Assembly: GCF_023897065.1 (NCBI RefSeq)
Contig: NZ_JAMHIV010000051.1
Coordinates: 1 to 51,103, forward strand
Direction: 5' to 3'
Source: Crossiella sp. SN42
GTDB lineage: Bacteria > Actinomycetota > Actinomycetes > Mycobacteriales > Pseudonocardiaceae
Length of the DNA stretch: 51,103 nt
Both the position numbers and the translations under genes were made by a program. The notes beneath the pieces were generated by a model. It was not told where the DNA came from. It saw only the letters and a program-made list of their open reading frames with translations, and ran no database searches. Shown here one piece after another: positions 17,494 through 25,588 of the stretch. The number at the start of each line of letters is the position of its first letter. Within the stretch, counting starts at the first letter, position 1.

Positions 17494-18113
17494 TGAACGA
17501 GCCGCCGCTGCCCGGTCGCGCGGACCCGGTGCGGATCCAGCCCGGCGGGGTCGGGCAGCTGCCGGAAGAGGCGTACCTGCCCTACGTGCTGCCCCGGCCG
17601 ATCCCGAGGGTGGTGGTCAAGGCCGATTTGCTGCCCGCGATCAGCATGGCCTCGCTGATCTCGCTGCTGGGCATCCCGGTGGCGTTCCTGTGGTCGCTGC
17701 TGGCCCCGCCGATCCAGCGCCAGGTCGCCACCAACGGCCGCACCCCGGCGCTGCCCGGCGACTCCAACCACCAGTTCGACTCGCTGGCGGTGTTCCTGCT
17801 GCTCACCCTGGCCGCGGGCGCGATCACCGGCGCGGTGGTGTGGCTGCTGCGCAGGCGCAGGGGACCGGTGGTGATGATCGGCGCCACCGCGGGCTCCGCG
17901 CTGGCGGCCTACCTGGCCACGCTGATGGGCGGGCTGTTCACCGGCTTCTGGTACTCGGTGCCCACCTCGGTGCAGCTCGGCGACGTCTACACGGTCGCCC
18001 CGGCCGCCGTGGACGTCACCGCCATCCTGGCCCAGCCGCTGGCCTTCATCATCGTCTACGGCGCCTGCGCGGCCTGGAACGGCCTGGACGACCTGGGCCG
18101 CAGGCTCGGCTAG
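17493..18113 (+). CDS. DUF2567-type membrane protein
   Basis: 206 residues, about four membrane segments (LISLLGIPVAFLWSLLAPP; SLAVFLLLTLAAGAITGAVVWLL; VMIGATAGSALAAYLATLMG; ILAQPLAFIIVYGACAAW). The SNHQFDS...AAGAITGAV and RRGP...GATAGS patterns fit DUF2567, whose gene follows bioB-bsaP in mycobacteria, so the order is conserved across distant actinobacteria. Start ATG at 17493 overlaps the bsaP stop by one base; AGGGAGGA is nine bases upstream. Role unknown. Ends overlap the convergent LysR gene by four bases. Confidence 0.85.
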   Translation: MNEPPLPGRADPVRIQPGGVGQLPEEAYLPYVLPRPIPRVVVKADLLPAISMASLISLLGIPVAFLWSLLAPPIQRQVATNGRTPALPGDSNHQFDSLAVFLLLTLAAGAITGAVVWLLRRRRGPVVMIGATAGSALAAYLATLMGGLFTGFWYSVPTSVQLGDVYTVAPAAVDVTAILAQPLAFIIVYGACAAWNGLDDLGRRLG

Positions 18114-19030
18114 CTGGCCTGGCGCAACTCGGCCGCGCTGGCCCGCAGCTCCGCGTGGAAGGCCAGCACCGCGGGGGAGCGCCGGGCGTGCCGGGGCACC
18201 GCCAGGCACACCGACCGGCGCGGCGGCTCCGGCGTGATCGGCCGCAGCACCACGTCCGCCGGTGTCCGCCCGGCCGCGATGCCGGGCACGATGGCCACCC
18301 CGAGCCCCTCGGCGACCAGGCTCAGCTTCGCCATCCACTCGGCCACCCGCAGCGGGGTGTCCGGGGTGAACCCGGCGCTCGCGCAGGTCGCGTTCAGCGC
18401 GCCCACCGCCTGCGGGGTGTCCGCCACGATCCAGCTCTCCCCGGCCAGCTCGCCCAGCGGCACCCGGCGCCGGCCGGCCAGCCGGTGTGTCACCGGCAGC
18501 GCCACCAGCAGCGGATCGTCCAGCACCGGCAGCAGCTCCGCGCCCGGCACCTCCAGACTGGGCCGCTTGTGCGTGCTGACCACGGCCAGGTCGAGGTCCC
18601 CGGCCTCCACCATGGGTAGCAGGCGCTCGGTGGTGCCCTCGCGCAGGGTCAGTGTGATCTTGGGATGGGCCGCCCGGAACCGGGACAGCGCGCCCGGCAG
18701 CAGGGCCGCGTTGGCGGTGGCGAAGGCGCCGACCCGCAGGCAGCCCGCGTCCAGGGTGCGCATCGCGTCCAGCGCCCGCGCGGTGTCGGTGAGCCGGTCC
18801 AGCAGGGACCGGGCATGGGGGAGCAGGTACTCCCCGGCGGGGGTCAGGCGAACGCCGCGGGGGATCCGGGCGAACAGTTCCACGCCACAGAGGTCTTCAA
18901 GCGCCGCCATCTGGCGGGACACTGCCGACTGGGTGTAGCCGCCGGCCGCGGCAGCCCCGGTGAACGACCCGTGCTCGACCACTGACACGAAGGTCCGCAG
19001 CGCGATCGGGTCCAACAACTCCGCACGCAC
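18110..19030 (-). CDS. LysR-family transcriptional regulator
   Basis: 306 residues. N-terminal winged helix (5-65: LRTFVSVVEHGSFTGAAAAGGYTQSAVSRQMAALEDL), linker helix, then the periplasmic-binding-like effector domain (CLRVGAFATANAALLPGALSRFRAAHPKITL). GTG at 19030 is preceded by TAACCT (19042-19037) and six bases, again leaderless. LysR regulators usually control a divergent neighbour; here the gene upstream (CGNR, 19074-19607) points the same way, so the target is not obvious. Could regulate itself or genes elsewhere. Confidence 0.92.
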   Translation of the reverse strand: MRAELLDPIALRTFVSVVEHGSFTGAAAAGGYTQSAVSRQMAALEDLCGVELFARIPRGVRLTPAGEYLLPHARSLLDRLTDTARALDAMRTLDAGCLRVGAFATANAALLPGALSRFRAAHPKITLTLREGTTERLLPMVEAGDLDLAVVSTHKRPSLEVPGAELLPVLDDPLLVALPVTHRLAGRRRVPLGELAGESWIVADTPQAVGALNATCASAGFTPDTPLRVAEWMAKLSLVAEGLGVAIVPGIAAGRTPADVVLRPITPEPPRRSVCLAVPRHARRSPAVLAFHAELRASAAELRQAS

Positions 19031-19073
19031 CCTCCGAGGTTACGCACCGCCGCCGCTGGTGACACGCCCACCC

Positions 19074-19607
19074 TCAGTCCACGTGCCGGTGGTAGTGCCT
19101 GCTGACCCTGGCCCGGTTGCCGCACGCGGGCGAGCACCACCCCTGCCGGGGATGCGCGCGGACGTAGTACTTCACACACCGGGGCCCCCGGCAGGCCCGC
19201 AACTCCAGCCGCGCCGGCGAGGCCAGGAACGTGATCGCCGCCCGCGCGAACCCATCCAGCACCAGCTCAATCCCGTTGCCCCCCAACGCTTCCCTGCGCA
19301 CCACCGGCTCATCTGCCCATGCCAGCGAAACCCGCTCCGGCAACACCGCGGAGTTGACCAGCCGCACCGCCTCCGCCACCGCGGGCAACCGGTCCGCATC
19401 CGCCGCACTCGGCGGCTCCGGCGCCACCACCACCGCGAACAACGACCGCACCGCCTGCCGCAACCCCACCAGCGCCAGCCGCCCCGGCTCCGTCACCGCC
19501 GGATCCGCCAACCACCGCCTGCACCGGTCAAGATCCCCAAGATCGTCGGCCACCCCACCCCGCCCGTCATGCCGAACGGTGCTCACCAACGCCAAAACCG
19601 GGTCCAC
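19074..19607 (-). CDS. CGNR zinc-finger / ABATE-domain regulator
   Basis: 177 residues. The C-terminal 45 residues are a CGNR zinc finger: CRGPRCVKYYVRAHPRQGWCSPACGNRARVSRHYHRH-type pattern, with the Cys pairs and CGNR all present. The N-terminal part is the stress-linked ABATE (DUF1470) domain. These proteins are DNA-binding regulators. Two consecutive GTGs stand at the start; the second (19607) is exactly six bases from TAGGGT (19619-19614), so it is preferred. It diverges from the MDMPI-type gene across a strong inverted repeat (19616-19646), which is probably its operator and overlaps its -10. Confidence 0.88.
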   Translation of the reverse strand: MDPVLALVSTVRHDGRGGVADDLGDLDRCRRWLADPAVTEPGRLALVGLRQAVRSLFAVVVAPEPPSAADADRLPAVAEAVRLVNSAVLPERVSLAWADEPVVRREALGGNGIELVLDGFARAAITFLASPARLELRACRGPRCVKYYVRAHPRQGWCSPACGNRARVSRHYHRHVD

Positions 19608-19615
19608 CACCCCAC

Positions 19616-19646
19616 CCTAATGGTTAACTACCAAAAACCCATTAGG
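19616..19646. promoter_or_regulatory. Operator between CGNR regulator and MDMPI-type gene
   Basis: CCTAATGG (19616-19623) and CCATTAGG (19639-19646) are perfect 8-bp inverted arms, 15 bases apart, and a second small dyad TGGT-N5-ACCA lies at 19621-19633. The left arm overlaps the predicted -10 of the regulator; the right arm overlaps the AGGAG of the enzyme gene, so binding could block both. Confidence 0.65.
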
Positions 19647-19654
19647 AGCCCCGC

Positions 19655-20284
19655 ATGACGATGCCCCCAGCCCTCGCCCAAGCCCTGCGCGCCGCCAACA
19701 ACCGCCTCCGCGCCCTGCTCGACACCCCCTTCGACACCAACGCCCCCTCGGCCCTCCCCGGCTGGACCCGAGCCCACGTCCTCACCCACCTGGCCAACCT
19801 CGCCGCCGCGTTCACCCGCCAGGCGGAATTCGCCTACGCCGGGAACCAGATCGAGGTCTACGACGGCGGCCGCCCAGCCCGCGACGCCGCCATCGAACAA
19901 GGCGCCACCCAGCCCCCCAAAACCCTGCGCGCCACCCTGCACACCGCCCTGAACACCCTGGACGCCACCTGGGACAAGGCCACCCCCGCCGACTGGACCC
20001 GCCCGGTCACCTACCGCGACGGCACCCTGCTCGACACCGCCCTCGCCTGGTGGCGCGAAGCGGAAATCCACACCACCGACCTGGCCCTGGCCTACACCCC
20101 AACCGAGTGGACCCCGGAGTTCACCGCCTACCTGACCACCTACCTGCACCCCCGCCTGCCCCACCCGGTCACCCTCGAAGGCACCCCCACCGCCGTCGCC
20201 GCCTGGCTGGCCGGCCGAGTCCCACCCACCCCGGTCACCGCCGCCGACGGCACCCCACTGCCCACCCTCAACTCCTGGCCCTGA
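19655..20284 (+). CDS. Mycothiol-dependent maleylpyruvate isomerase family protein
   Basis: 209 residues, DinB-like four-helix bundle (MDMPI_N) with a small C-terminal domain. LPGWTRAHVLTHLANLA and WWREAEIHTTDLAL supply the three metal ligands (His, Glu, His) of the family. Members isomerise, conjugate or transfer with mycothiol, the actinobacterial thiol; the true substrate is unknown. ATG at 19655 is six bases after AGGAG. Likely controlled by the divergent CGNR regulator. Codons end almost only in C on this strand, more so than in the biotin genes. Confidence 0.85.
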   Translation: MTMPPALAQALRAANNRLRALLDTPFDTNAPSALPGWTRAHVLTHLANLAAAFTRQAEFAYAGNQIEVYDGGRPARDAAIEQGATQPPKTLRATLHTALNTLDATWDKATPADWTRPVTYRDGTLLDTALAWWREAEIHTTDLALAYTPTEWTPEFTAYLTTYLHPRLPHPVTLEGTPTAVAAWLAGRVPPTPVTAADGTPLPTLNSWP

Positions 20285-20294
20285 CTGCAACCCA

Positions 20295-20317
20295 GGTGCC
20301 ACCCCAGACCTGGCACC
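20295..20317 (+). terminator. Possible terminator after MDMPI-type gene
   Basis: GGTGCCA (20295-20301) pairs with TGGCACC (20311-20317), loop of nine bases, 11 bases after the stop; no T-run. Confidence 0.4.
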
Positions 20318-20322
20318 ACGGG

Positions 20323-20355
20323 TTGACGCCCCGAACCCCTTGGCGTGACTAGCTT
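20323..20355 (+). promoter_or_regulatory. Promoter of the TAP-type peptidase gene
   Basis: TTGACG (20323-20328) is followed after 18 bases by GACTAG and after 21 by TAGCTT; either may be the -10. ACGCC (20326-20330) and GGCGT (20342-20346) form a dyad within the spacer, an operator-like layout. Confidence 0.45.
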
Positions 20356-20381
20356 TCACCCCACACCAAGGGAAGGTTCAC

Positions 20382-22400
20382 ATGCGCCCCAACCACTTCC
20401 GCACCATCACCACGGCAACCCTGCTCGCCCTAACCATCCCCACCACAGCCACCGCCACCCCCGCTGCCGCCACAGCCACCCCCGCTGCCGCCGCAACCTA
20501 CGCTGCCACCTCCGCCGCCGTCACCGCTGCTACCTCCCGCTCCGCCGCCGCAGCCCTCTTCTCCGCTGCCACCTTCGCGGCTGTCGCGGCCTCCACCTCT
20601 GCCGCTGCCACCACCTCCACCTCTGCCGCCGCTCCACCCACCCCAACCCCCACCCACCCCTGCGCCACCGCGACCCAACAGTGCGACGGCACCCTCGACC
20701 TCCCCCTGAACTGGTCCGACCCCACCGGCGAACGCATCCCCATCCCGTTCACCTTCCACCCCCGCACCGACCAGTCCCGCCCCGCCGAGGGCACCGTGCT
20801 CGCCCTCGGCGGCGGCCCGGCCTCGTCTCTCGGCGGCGCCATCGAAGGCCACCGCCGAGCCCTGGGCGCCGAGTCCGCCCGGTTCAACCTGCTGGCCGTG
20901 GAACGCCGGGGCTTCGGCCGCGCCGCCCCGTTCGCCTGCCCCGACCTGGACCTGACCGCACCCCAGACCATCGCCGACTGCACCAACGGCATCGGCCCCC
21001 GGCTCCAGTTCTTCACCACCGACCAACGCGTCACCGACGTCGAAGCCGTCCGCGCCGCCCTGGGCATCCCGGCGCTGACCCTGTACGGCACCTCCTACGG
21101 CACCCGCGACGTCACCGCCTACGCGGTCCGCTTTCCCCTGCGCACCAAGGCGATCATCGCCGACAGCACCATGCCGGTGAACGCCGAGGGCTACGCCGTC
21201 GGCGACACCTTCAACGAGCGCCTGCGGGTCACCGCCACCCAGCTCACCGCGATCTGCGCGCCCTCCCCGGCCTGCCGCGCCCTGCCCGGCACCCCCGCGA
21301 GCCGCTGGTCGGACCTGATGACCCGCCTGCGCGCCCACCCCGACCCCAAGCTGCCCCTGTTCGCCCTCAACGACATCATCTCCAAACCCGGCGAACCCTC
21401 GGTCGGCCGCGAGATCAACGCCGCCATCGCCGCCTACCTCGCCGATGACCCGGCCCCACTGCACCGCCTCGCCGCCACCGGCCCCACCCTGCCGCCCAGG
21501 GGCTCGCCGTTCACCGCTCCGTTCTTCGCGTTCTGGTGCGCGGACAGCGCCTACCCGTTCTCCCGCACCGCCACCCCGGAGGTCCGCCGCCAGGAACTGG
21601 CCCGCTACCGCCAGGCCAACCCCGAACGCCCGGTGACCGCCGCCGAGGTCATGGGCGCCTTCGGCTGGACCGAGGACTGGTGCGCCCACTGGCCAACCCC
21701 GCGCCCCACTCCGCTGATCCCGCCCGGCGCCACGCTGCCCGACGTCCCCCTGCTCGCCATCGGCGGCCAACTCGACCTGGGCGCCGACCAAGCGGCCCGC
21801 ACCCTGGCCGCCTCAGTCCCCCGCGGCCGCGCCCTGATCGTCCCCTTCGGCCAGCACGTCCCCAGCATCACCAACTACGGCTACAGCCCCTGCGCCGCCC
21901 ACACCGTCCGCACCTTCCTCACCAACCCGGCCAAACCCACCCCGCCCTGCACCGCCGAGAACTACCAGGCCCAAGCCCACTTCCCCCGCACCACGGACAA
22001 CCTGTCCCTGCCACACGCCCCAGCCCTGTCCCGCGAACACCGCACAGCCCTGGCCGTGGCGTTGAGCACCGCCAACGACGCCCTGGCCCGCCGCAACCCG
22101 AACACCGCCTACCAGGCCAACCGCAAGCAGCTCCCCGGCGTCCGCGGCGGCACGATCCACTTCGAGAACCCCCAGATCCGCCTGGACAACGTCCAGCACG
22201 TCACGGACGCGGGCGTCACCGGCACGATCACCATCCCCGCACCGCACGAGGAAGCGACCGCCACCCTCGCCGTCACCCACCACGGCAAGACCATTGAGTT
22301 CCGCCTGCGCTGGAACCCCTTCCACGCGAGGCCGACGCTCAAGATCCAGGGCGCGGCCGACAACACCAGCTTCACCGCGACGTTCCCGAACGCCACCTAG
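20382..22400 (+). CDS. Secreted alpha/beta-hydrolase, TAP-type aminopeptidase
   Basis: 672 residues. Signal peptide (1-26), then a 65-residue Ala/Thr/Ser-only linker (27-90), unusual for the family. The peptidase S33/TAP domain follows: oxyanion LGGGPASS, VERRGFGR, nucleophile Ser238 in YGTSYGT, and the TAP-like C-terminal half with LPDVPLLAIGGQLDLGADQAA (Asp) and FGQHVPS (His). A further 130 residues (about 540-672), rich in beta-type sequence, are not part of the standard domain. It likely trims peptides or esters outside the cell. ATG at 20382 follows GGAAGG at five bases. Confidence 0.88.
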   Translation: MRPNHFRTITTATLLALTIPTTATATPAAATATPAAAATYAATSAAVTAATSRSAAAALFSAATFAAVAASTSAAATTSTSAAAPPTPTPTHPCATATQQCDGTLDLPLNWSDPTGERIPIPFTFHPRTDQSRPAEGTVLALGGGPASSLGGAIEGHRRALGAESARFNLLAVERRGFGRAAPFACPDLDLTAPQTIADCTNGIGPRLQFFTTDQRVTDVEAVRAALGIPALTLYGTSYGTRDVTAYAVRFPLRTKAIIADSTMPVNAEGYAVGDTFNERLRVTATQLTAICAPSPACRALPGTPASRWSDLMTRLRAHPDPKLPLFALNDIISKPGEPSVGREINAAIAAYLADDPAPLHRLAATGPTLPPRGSPFTAPFFAFWCADSAYPFSRTATPEVRRQELARYRQANPERPVTAAEVMGAFGWTEDWCAHWPTPRPTPLIPPGATLPDVPLLAIGGQLDLGADQAARTLAASVPRGRALIVPFGQHVPSITNYGYSPCAAHTVRTFLTNPAKPTPPCTAENYQAQAHFPRTTDNLSLPHAPALSREHRTALAVALSTANDALARRNPNTAYQANRKQLPGVRGGTIHFENPQIRLDNVQHVTDAGVTGTITIPAPHEEATATLAVTHHGKTIEFRLRWNPFHARPTLKIQGAADNTSFTATFPNAT

Positions 22401-22655
22401 CCCACCCGCGCGCCCCGCCGTCTCGCTGGCCGGTCCCGCGCGCCCCGCCCGTCCCGTCCCGCCCACTGGCCGCCCGCCTCACCGCTGGTCGCCCCGTTCC
22501 GTCCCGCGGCGTCCCCGTCCAGTTCCGCTCAATCCCGCCCGATCAGTCCATCCCCGCCCGTTCCGCCGGTCCCGCCGCTGGGCCTGCCCTTCTCCTCGCG
22601 GCCCGCTCGGCCCTGCCCCGCCGCCCTCTCCCCGCTCGGGGTTAGGGTTGCGGGG
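22401..22655. other. Pyrimidine-rich intergenic stretch
   Basis: No gene seen. The plus strand is extremely C-rich with many irregular CCCGTCCCGCC-type runs up to about 22625. Its end holds TAGGGT (22643-22648), the -10 proposed for the next gene. Confidence 0.5.
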
Positions 22656-23567
22656 TTGGCCGGGCGGGAATCGGGACGGGGCTGGATGCGGCGGGGGCGG
22701 GAACCAAAGGGGCAGCGGGGCGCTGTGCGCGGACCGGTGCCCGGCCAGTACCCGGTGCGGTTCGGCATGGCCGAGCTGCTCGCCGACCTGGACTGGCCCA
22801 ACGGCTGGCTGCTGAGCGTGGACGGCGTCGCCCAGTCCTATGTGGACCTCGACGACCCCACCCACCTGGAGTTCGACTACATCCGCCGCATCGGCGACGT
22901 CATCGACTGCCTGGGCCAGCCCGAAGCGCCCCTGGACGCACTGCACATCGGTGGCGGCGCCTGCACTGTCCCGCGCTACCTCGCCGCCACCCGCCCCGGT
23001 TCGCGCCAACTGGTCTTCGACGCCGACGGCGAACTCATCGACCTGGTCCGCGAACACCTCCGGCTGCGCGACGTCCCCGCCCTGCGGGTCCGGGTGTGCG
23101 ACGGCAGGGAGGGCGTGACCACCCGGCGTGACGAGTCGGCGGATCTTGTTGTGCTGGACGCCTTCCAGCGCGCCTCCATGCCCGGCGGCCTGGCCACCCG
23201 GGAGTTCATCGGCGACATCGCCAGGGTGCTCCGTCCGGACGGCACGGTGATCGTCAACGTCACCGACGGCCCCGGCCTGAAGTTCGCCCGCCGTGTCGTG
23301 GCCACCCTGAGCCTGGTCTTTCCTCAGGTCCTGCTGGTCGCCGAACCTGCGGTGCTGCGCGGACGCCGGTTCGGCAACCTGGTGCTGGTCGGCTCCAAAA
23401 CCGAGCTTCCGGTGCCGGAGATCACCAGCAAGGTGCACTCGGCGGCGTTCCCGGCCCGTTGCGTCTCCGGCGCGGACCTGACCAAGCTGTGCGCGGGCGC
23501 CGAACCCATCACCGACACCGCGCCCATGGTCGCCCCGGTGCCGCCCGCCCGAGCCTTCGGGGATTGA
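22656..23567 (+). CDS. Spermidine-synthase-like (polyamine aminopropyltransferase fold) protein
   Basis: 303 residues with a Rossmann methyltransferase-type core: LDALHIGGGACTVPRYLAATRPGSRQLVFDADGELIDLV (nucleotide loop and acidic residue) and DESADLVVLDAF. Members of this actinobacterial group are called spermidine-synthase-like but lack proof of aminopropyl transfer; here the usual catalytic GGGDG is GGGAC, so polyamine synthesis is doubtful. Start: TTG at 22656, seven bases after TAGGGT; an ATG at 22686 in the basic leader is the alternative. The first 30 residues are Arg/Gly-rich and unlike the rest. Stop lies 33 bases before the oxidoreductase gene. Confidence 0.8.
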   Translation: MAGRESGRGWMRRGREPKGQRGAVRGPVPGQYPVRFGMAELLADLDWPNGWLLSVDGVAQSYVDLDDPTHLEFDYIRRIGDVIDCLGQPEAPLDALHIGGGACTVPRYLAATRPGSRQLVFDADGELIDLVREHLRLRDVPALRVRVCDGREGVTTRRDESADLVVLDAFQRASMPGGLATREFIGDIARVLRPDGTVIVNVTDGPGLKFARRVVATLSLVFPQVLLVAEPAVLRGRRFGNLVLVGSKTELPVPEITSKVHSAAFPARCVSGADLTKLCAGAEPITDTAPMVAPVPPARAFGD

Positions 23568-23594
23568 CCTCCAGCTTAGTGGAGGTTGCATGCT
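23564..23594 (+). promoter_or_regulatory. MerR/SoxR-type promoter with 19-bp spacer
   Basis: TTGACC (23564-23569), a 19-base spacer and CATGCT (23589-23594). The spacer region carries the dyad ACCTCCA-N6-TGGAGGT (23567-23586). Over-long 19-bp spacing across a dyad is the hallmark of promoters that MerR-family activators untwist. The -10 ends six bases before ATG 23601, so the transcript is predicted to be leaderless. Confidence 0.7.
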
Positions 23595-23600
23595 GCACCC

Positions 23601-24746
23601 ATGAGTAGGGCATTGCGAGTCGGGGTGATCGGCGACGGACTGGCGCGGGGCTGGGCTGCCCGCGCGCACTTCCCCGCGCTGCGAGGACTGCACGGAGTCG
23701 AACTGTTCGCGGTCGCCGACCCGGGCCATCCGGCCGACGACGTGGCGGCTCAGTGGGGCGCGCACCTGGTCTGCGCCGACCCGACCGAGCTGGCCACCCA
23801 CCGCCAGGTGGACGTGGTCACCATCGCGGGCCCGGTCCCCGGCCATGACGAGCTCGTGCGCACCGCCCTGTCCGCGGGCAAACACGTGTTCTGTGAATGG
23901 CCGCTGTCCACCAACGTCCGCGCCGCGGCCGAACTGCGCGACCTGGCCGTCCGATCCGGCGGGCACCAGGTAGTCGGCCTGCGCGGCCGCGCCGACCCCG
24001 GCGCACGCTTCGCCCGTGACCTGCTGGCCCACGGCGAGATCGGCGAGGTGCTCGGCGTGACCCTGAGCGCCGCCCCCGCGAGTCCATCGGAGTCCACAGT
24101 GGACGAACCGCTGCTCACCGGCGACGGCGGTCAGGCCCTGGACGTCCTCCGGTTCTGCCTGGGCGAGCCCGCCGAACTGTCCGCGACCCTCACCACCCGC
24201 TGCCCCGGCGTGCCCGCCCCGGACCAGGTCCTGGTGCAAGGACTCCTCGAGTCAGGGGTGGCGATCTCGGCCCACCTGCAGGCCGGCGCGCCCGGCGGCA
24301 CCGGCTTCCGGATGGAGGTCCAAGGCCGCCGCGGTGCTCTGGTCCTGGTGTCCCCGAGCCGGATCGGCGAGCAGGAGTCCACCGTGCTGCTGGCCCGCCG
24401 CACCGGCGGCGGCACTTCGGCGGGCGCCGTCACGCCCGGTGCCGTGACATCCGATGGCACCACGCCTGGTGCCGTCACGTCCGGTCTCGCCACGTCCGGC
24501 GCGGCCCTGCTCGGGGCGGCCCCATCGCTGGAGGCGGTCCCGGTCCCGGAGAGCTACCGGAGCGGCGTGGCCGCGGTTCCGGCAGGCCCTGCCCAGGGAG
24601 TCGCTCGCCTGTACGCCGAACTCCTGCGGGCGGTCCGGACCGGAACGCCACAGGACCCGGACTTCACCACCGCCGTGGGACTGCACTGCCTGCTGGACAC
24701 GGTGGCCGCGGCGGCGAGCACCCGGCGGTGCCGCAGCCTCGGGTGA
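23601..24746 (+). CDS. Gfo/Idh/MocA-family oxidoreductase
   Basis: 381 residues. N-terminal NAD(P)-binding fold (MSRALRVGVIGDGLARGWAARAHFPAL), DVVTIAGPVPGHDELVRTALSAGKHVFCEWPL with the family's EKP-like position changed to EWP, then the C-terminal sheet domain with GGQALDVLRFCLGEPAELSAT. The EKP lysine is catalytic in many members, so its replacement by Trp suggests altered chemistry. Residues about 273-305 hold a GAVTPGAVTSDG-type low-complexity insert. ATG at 23601 fits the leaderless MerR-type promoter exactly; an in-frame TTG at 23586 lies inside that promoter. Confidence 0.88.
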   Translation: MSRALRVGVIGDGLARGWAARAHFPALRGLHGVELFAVADPGHPADDVAAQWGAHLVCADPTELATHRQVDVVTIAGPVPGHDELVRTALSAGKHVFCEWPLSTNVRAAAELRDLAVRSGGHQVVGLRGRADPGARFARDLLAHGEIGEVLGVTLSAAPASPSESTVDEPLLTGDGGQALDVLRFCLGEPAELSATLTTRCPGVPAPDQVLVQGLLESGVAISAHLQAGAPGGTGFRMEVQGRRGALVLVSPSRIGEQESTVLLARRTGGGTSAGAVTPGAVTSDGTTPGAVTSGLATSGAALLGAAPSLEAVPVPESYRSGVAAVPAGPAQGVARLYAELLRAVRTGTPQDPDFTTAVGLHCLLDTVAAAASTRRCRSLG

Positions 24747-24844
24747 TCGCGCGGCTCACTCCGGCGGGGGAGTGCGCTCACCTCGCGGCGGGAGGGATCC
24801 CGGCGGGTGCTGCGAGAGTGTTGACGGCGGGGGGAACTGGGGGT

Positions 24845-24874
24845 GGGCACGGCGGCCACCAGGCCGCCGTGCCC
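24845..24874. terminator. Bidirectional terminator between oxidoreductase and TetR genes
   Basis: Perfect 13-bp stem GGGCACGGCGGCC / GGCCGCCGTGCCC with a four-base loop (24858-24861), set between two convergent genes. Confidence 0.88.
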
Positions 24875-24880
24875 AACGGT

Positions 24881-25453
24881 TCAACCTCGGGGGCCCAAGC
24901 CGTGGAACAGCGTGGTGACAACCCGGTCGGCGAGCACGTCGACGTCAGTGCGCTGTTCGACGTGCTCGTGTACCGCCTCGAGCAACAGGGCGTGGTAAAC
25001 CCGGCCCAGCCAGTCCCGGCTGACCGACTCGTCCACCAGCCCGGCCGCGAGGACCCGGTCGAACAGCGCCTGCGACTTCTGTCGGACGCGCACCTCCGTG
25101 GCGCTGGCGGTGGACTCGGCCAGTGCCTGCTTGCTCGGCGTGAACCGCCACACGCTCTTCACCGTCACCAGGTTCGCGGTCAACTGGTGCAGCGCCACCA
25201 ACGGCGGCGCGGTATCCGTGCGGGCGGCGTTGATCGCGTCCTCGACCTGGGTCATGATGGCGTCAATCATCGCCGCGACCAGGGCCTCTCTGGTGGCGAA
25301 CCGGCGGTGCACGGTCGTGCGGGCCACGCCTGCGGCATCGGCGATCTGCTGCAACGTCGTCGTCGGATCCACACTCAGCATGTGGTCGGCCACGCGCAGG
25401 ATCGCCTGATGGGTGCGTTCCGCATCCGCGCGTAGCGGCCGCTCCAAGGACAT
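24881..25453 (-). CDS. TetR-family transcriptional regulator
   Basis: 190 residues. N-terminal TetR helix-turn-helix (LQQIADAAGVARTTVHRRFATREALVAAMI, about 34-63) and an all-helical ligand domain. ATG at 25453 has TATCGT (25465-25460) and six bases upstream, a leaderless start. Diverges from the aldo/keto reductase gene; a dyad at 25494-25509 lies between them and overlaps the reductase -35, so repression of the reductase and itself is expected. Confidence 0.92.
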   Translation of the reverse strand: MSLERPLRADAERTHQAILRVADHMLSVDPTTTLQQIADAAGVARTTVHRRFATREALVAAMIDAIMTQVEDAINAARTDTAPPLVALHQLTANLVTVKSVWRFTPSKQALAESTASATEVRVRQKSQALFDRVLAAGLVDESVSRDWLGRVYHALLLEAVHEHVEQRTDVDVLADRVVTTLFHGLGPRG

Positions 25454-25493
25454 GGGCAGACGATACCCAGCAGTCGCGCCTCCACCTAAACTC

Positions 25494-25533
25494 GCAACAT
25501 GGGTGTTGCATATATACAGTAACCCGATACGGT
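25494..25533 (+). promoter_or_regulatory. TetR operator and reductase promoter
   Basis: GCAACA-tggg-TGTTGC (25494-25509) is the likely TetR operator. TTGCAT (25506-25511), a 16-base spacer and TACGGT (25528-25533) form the reductase promoter; the operator's right arm covers the -35. Confidence 0.6.
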
Positions 25534-25588
25534 GATGTCTCGGATCGAGCAGATCCGTCTTCCCACCACGAACTGAGGGATAAACGAC

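Noticed and set aside
20430-21791. Minus-strand Gly-rich frame (PE-PGRS-like look)
   Set aside because: Antisense to the TAP-type peptidase with intact signal peptide and catalytic motifs; Gly runs come from the C-rich plus strand.
22656-23567. True spermidine synthase (speE)
   Set aside because: The catalytic GGGDG is GGGAC and no SAM decarboxylase gene is near; only the fold is claimed.
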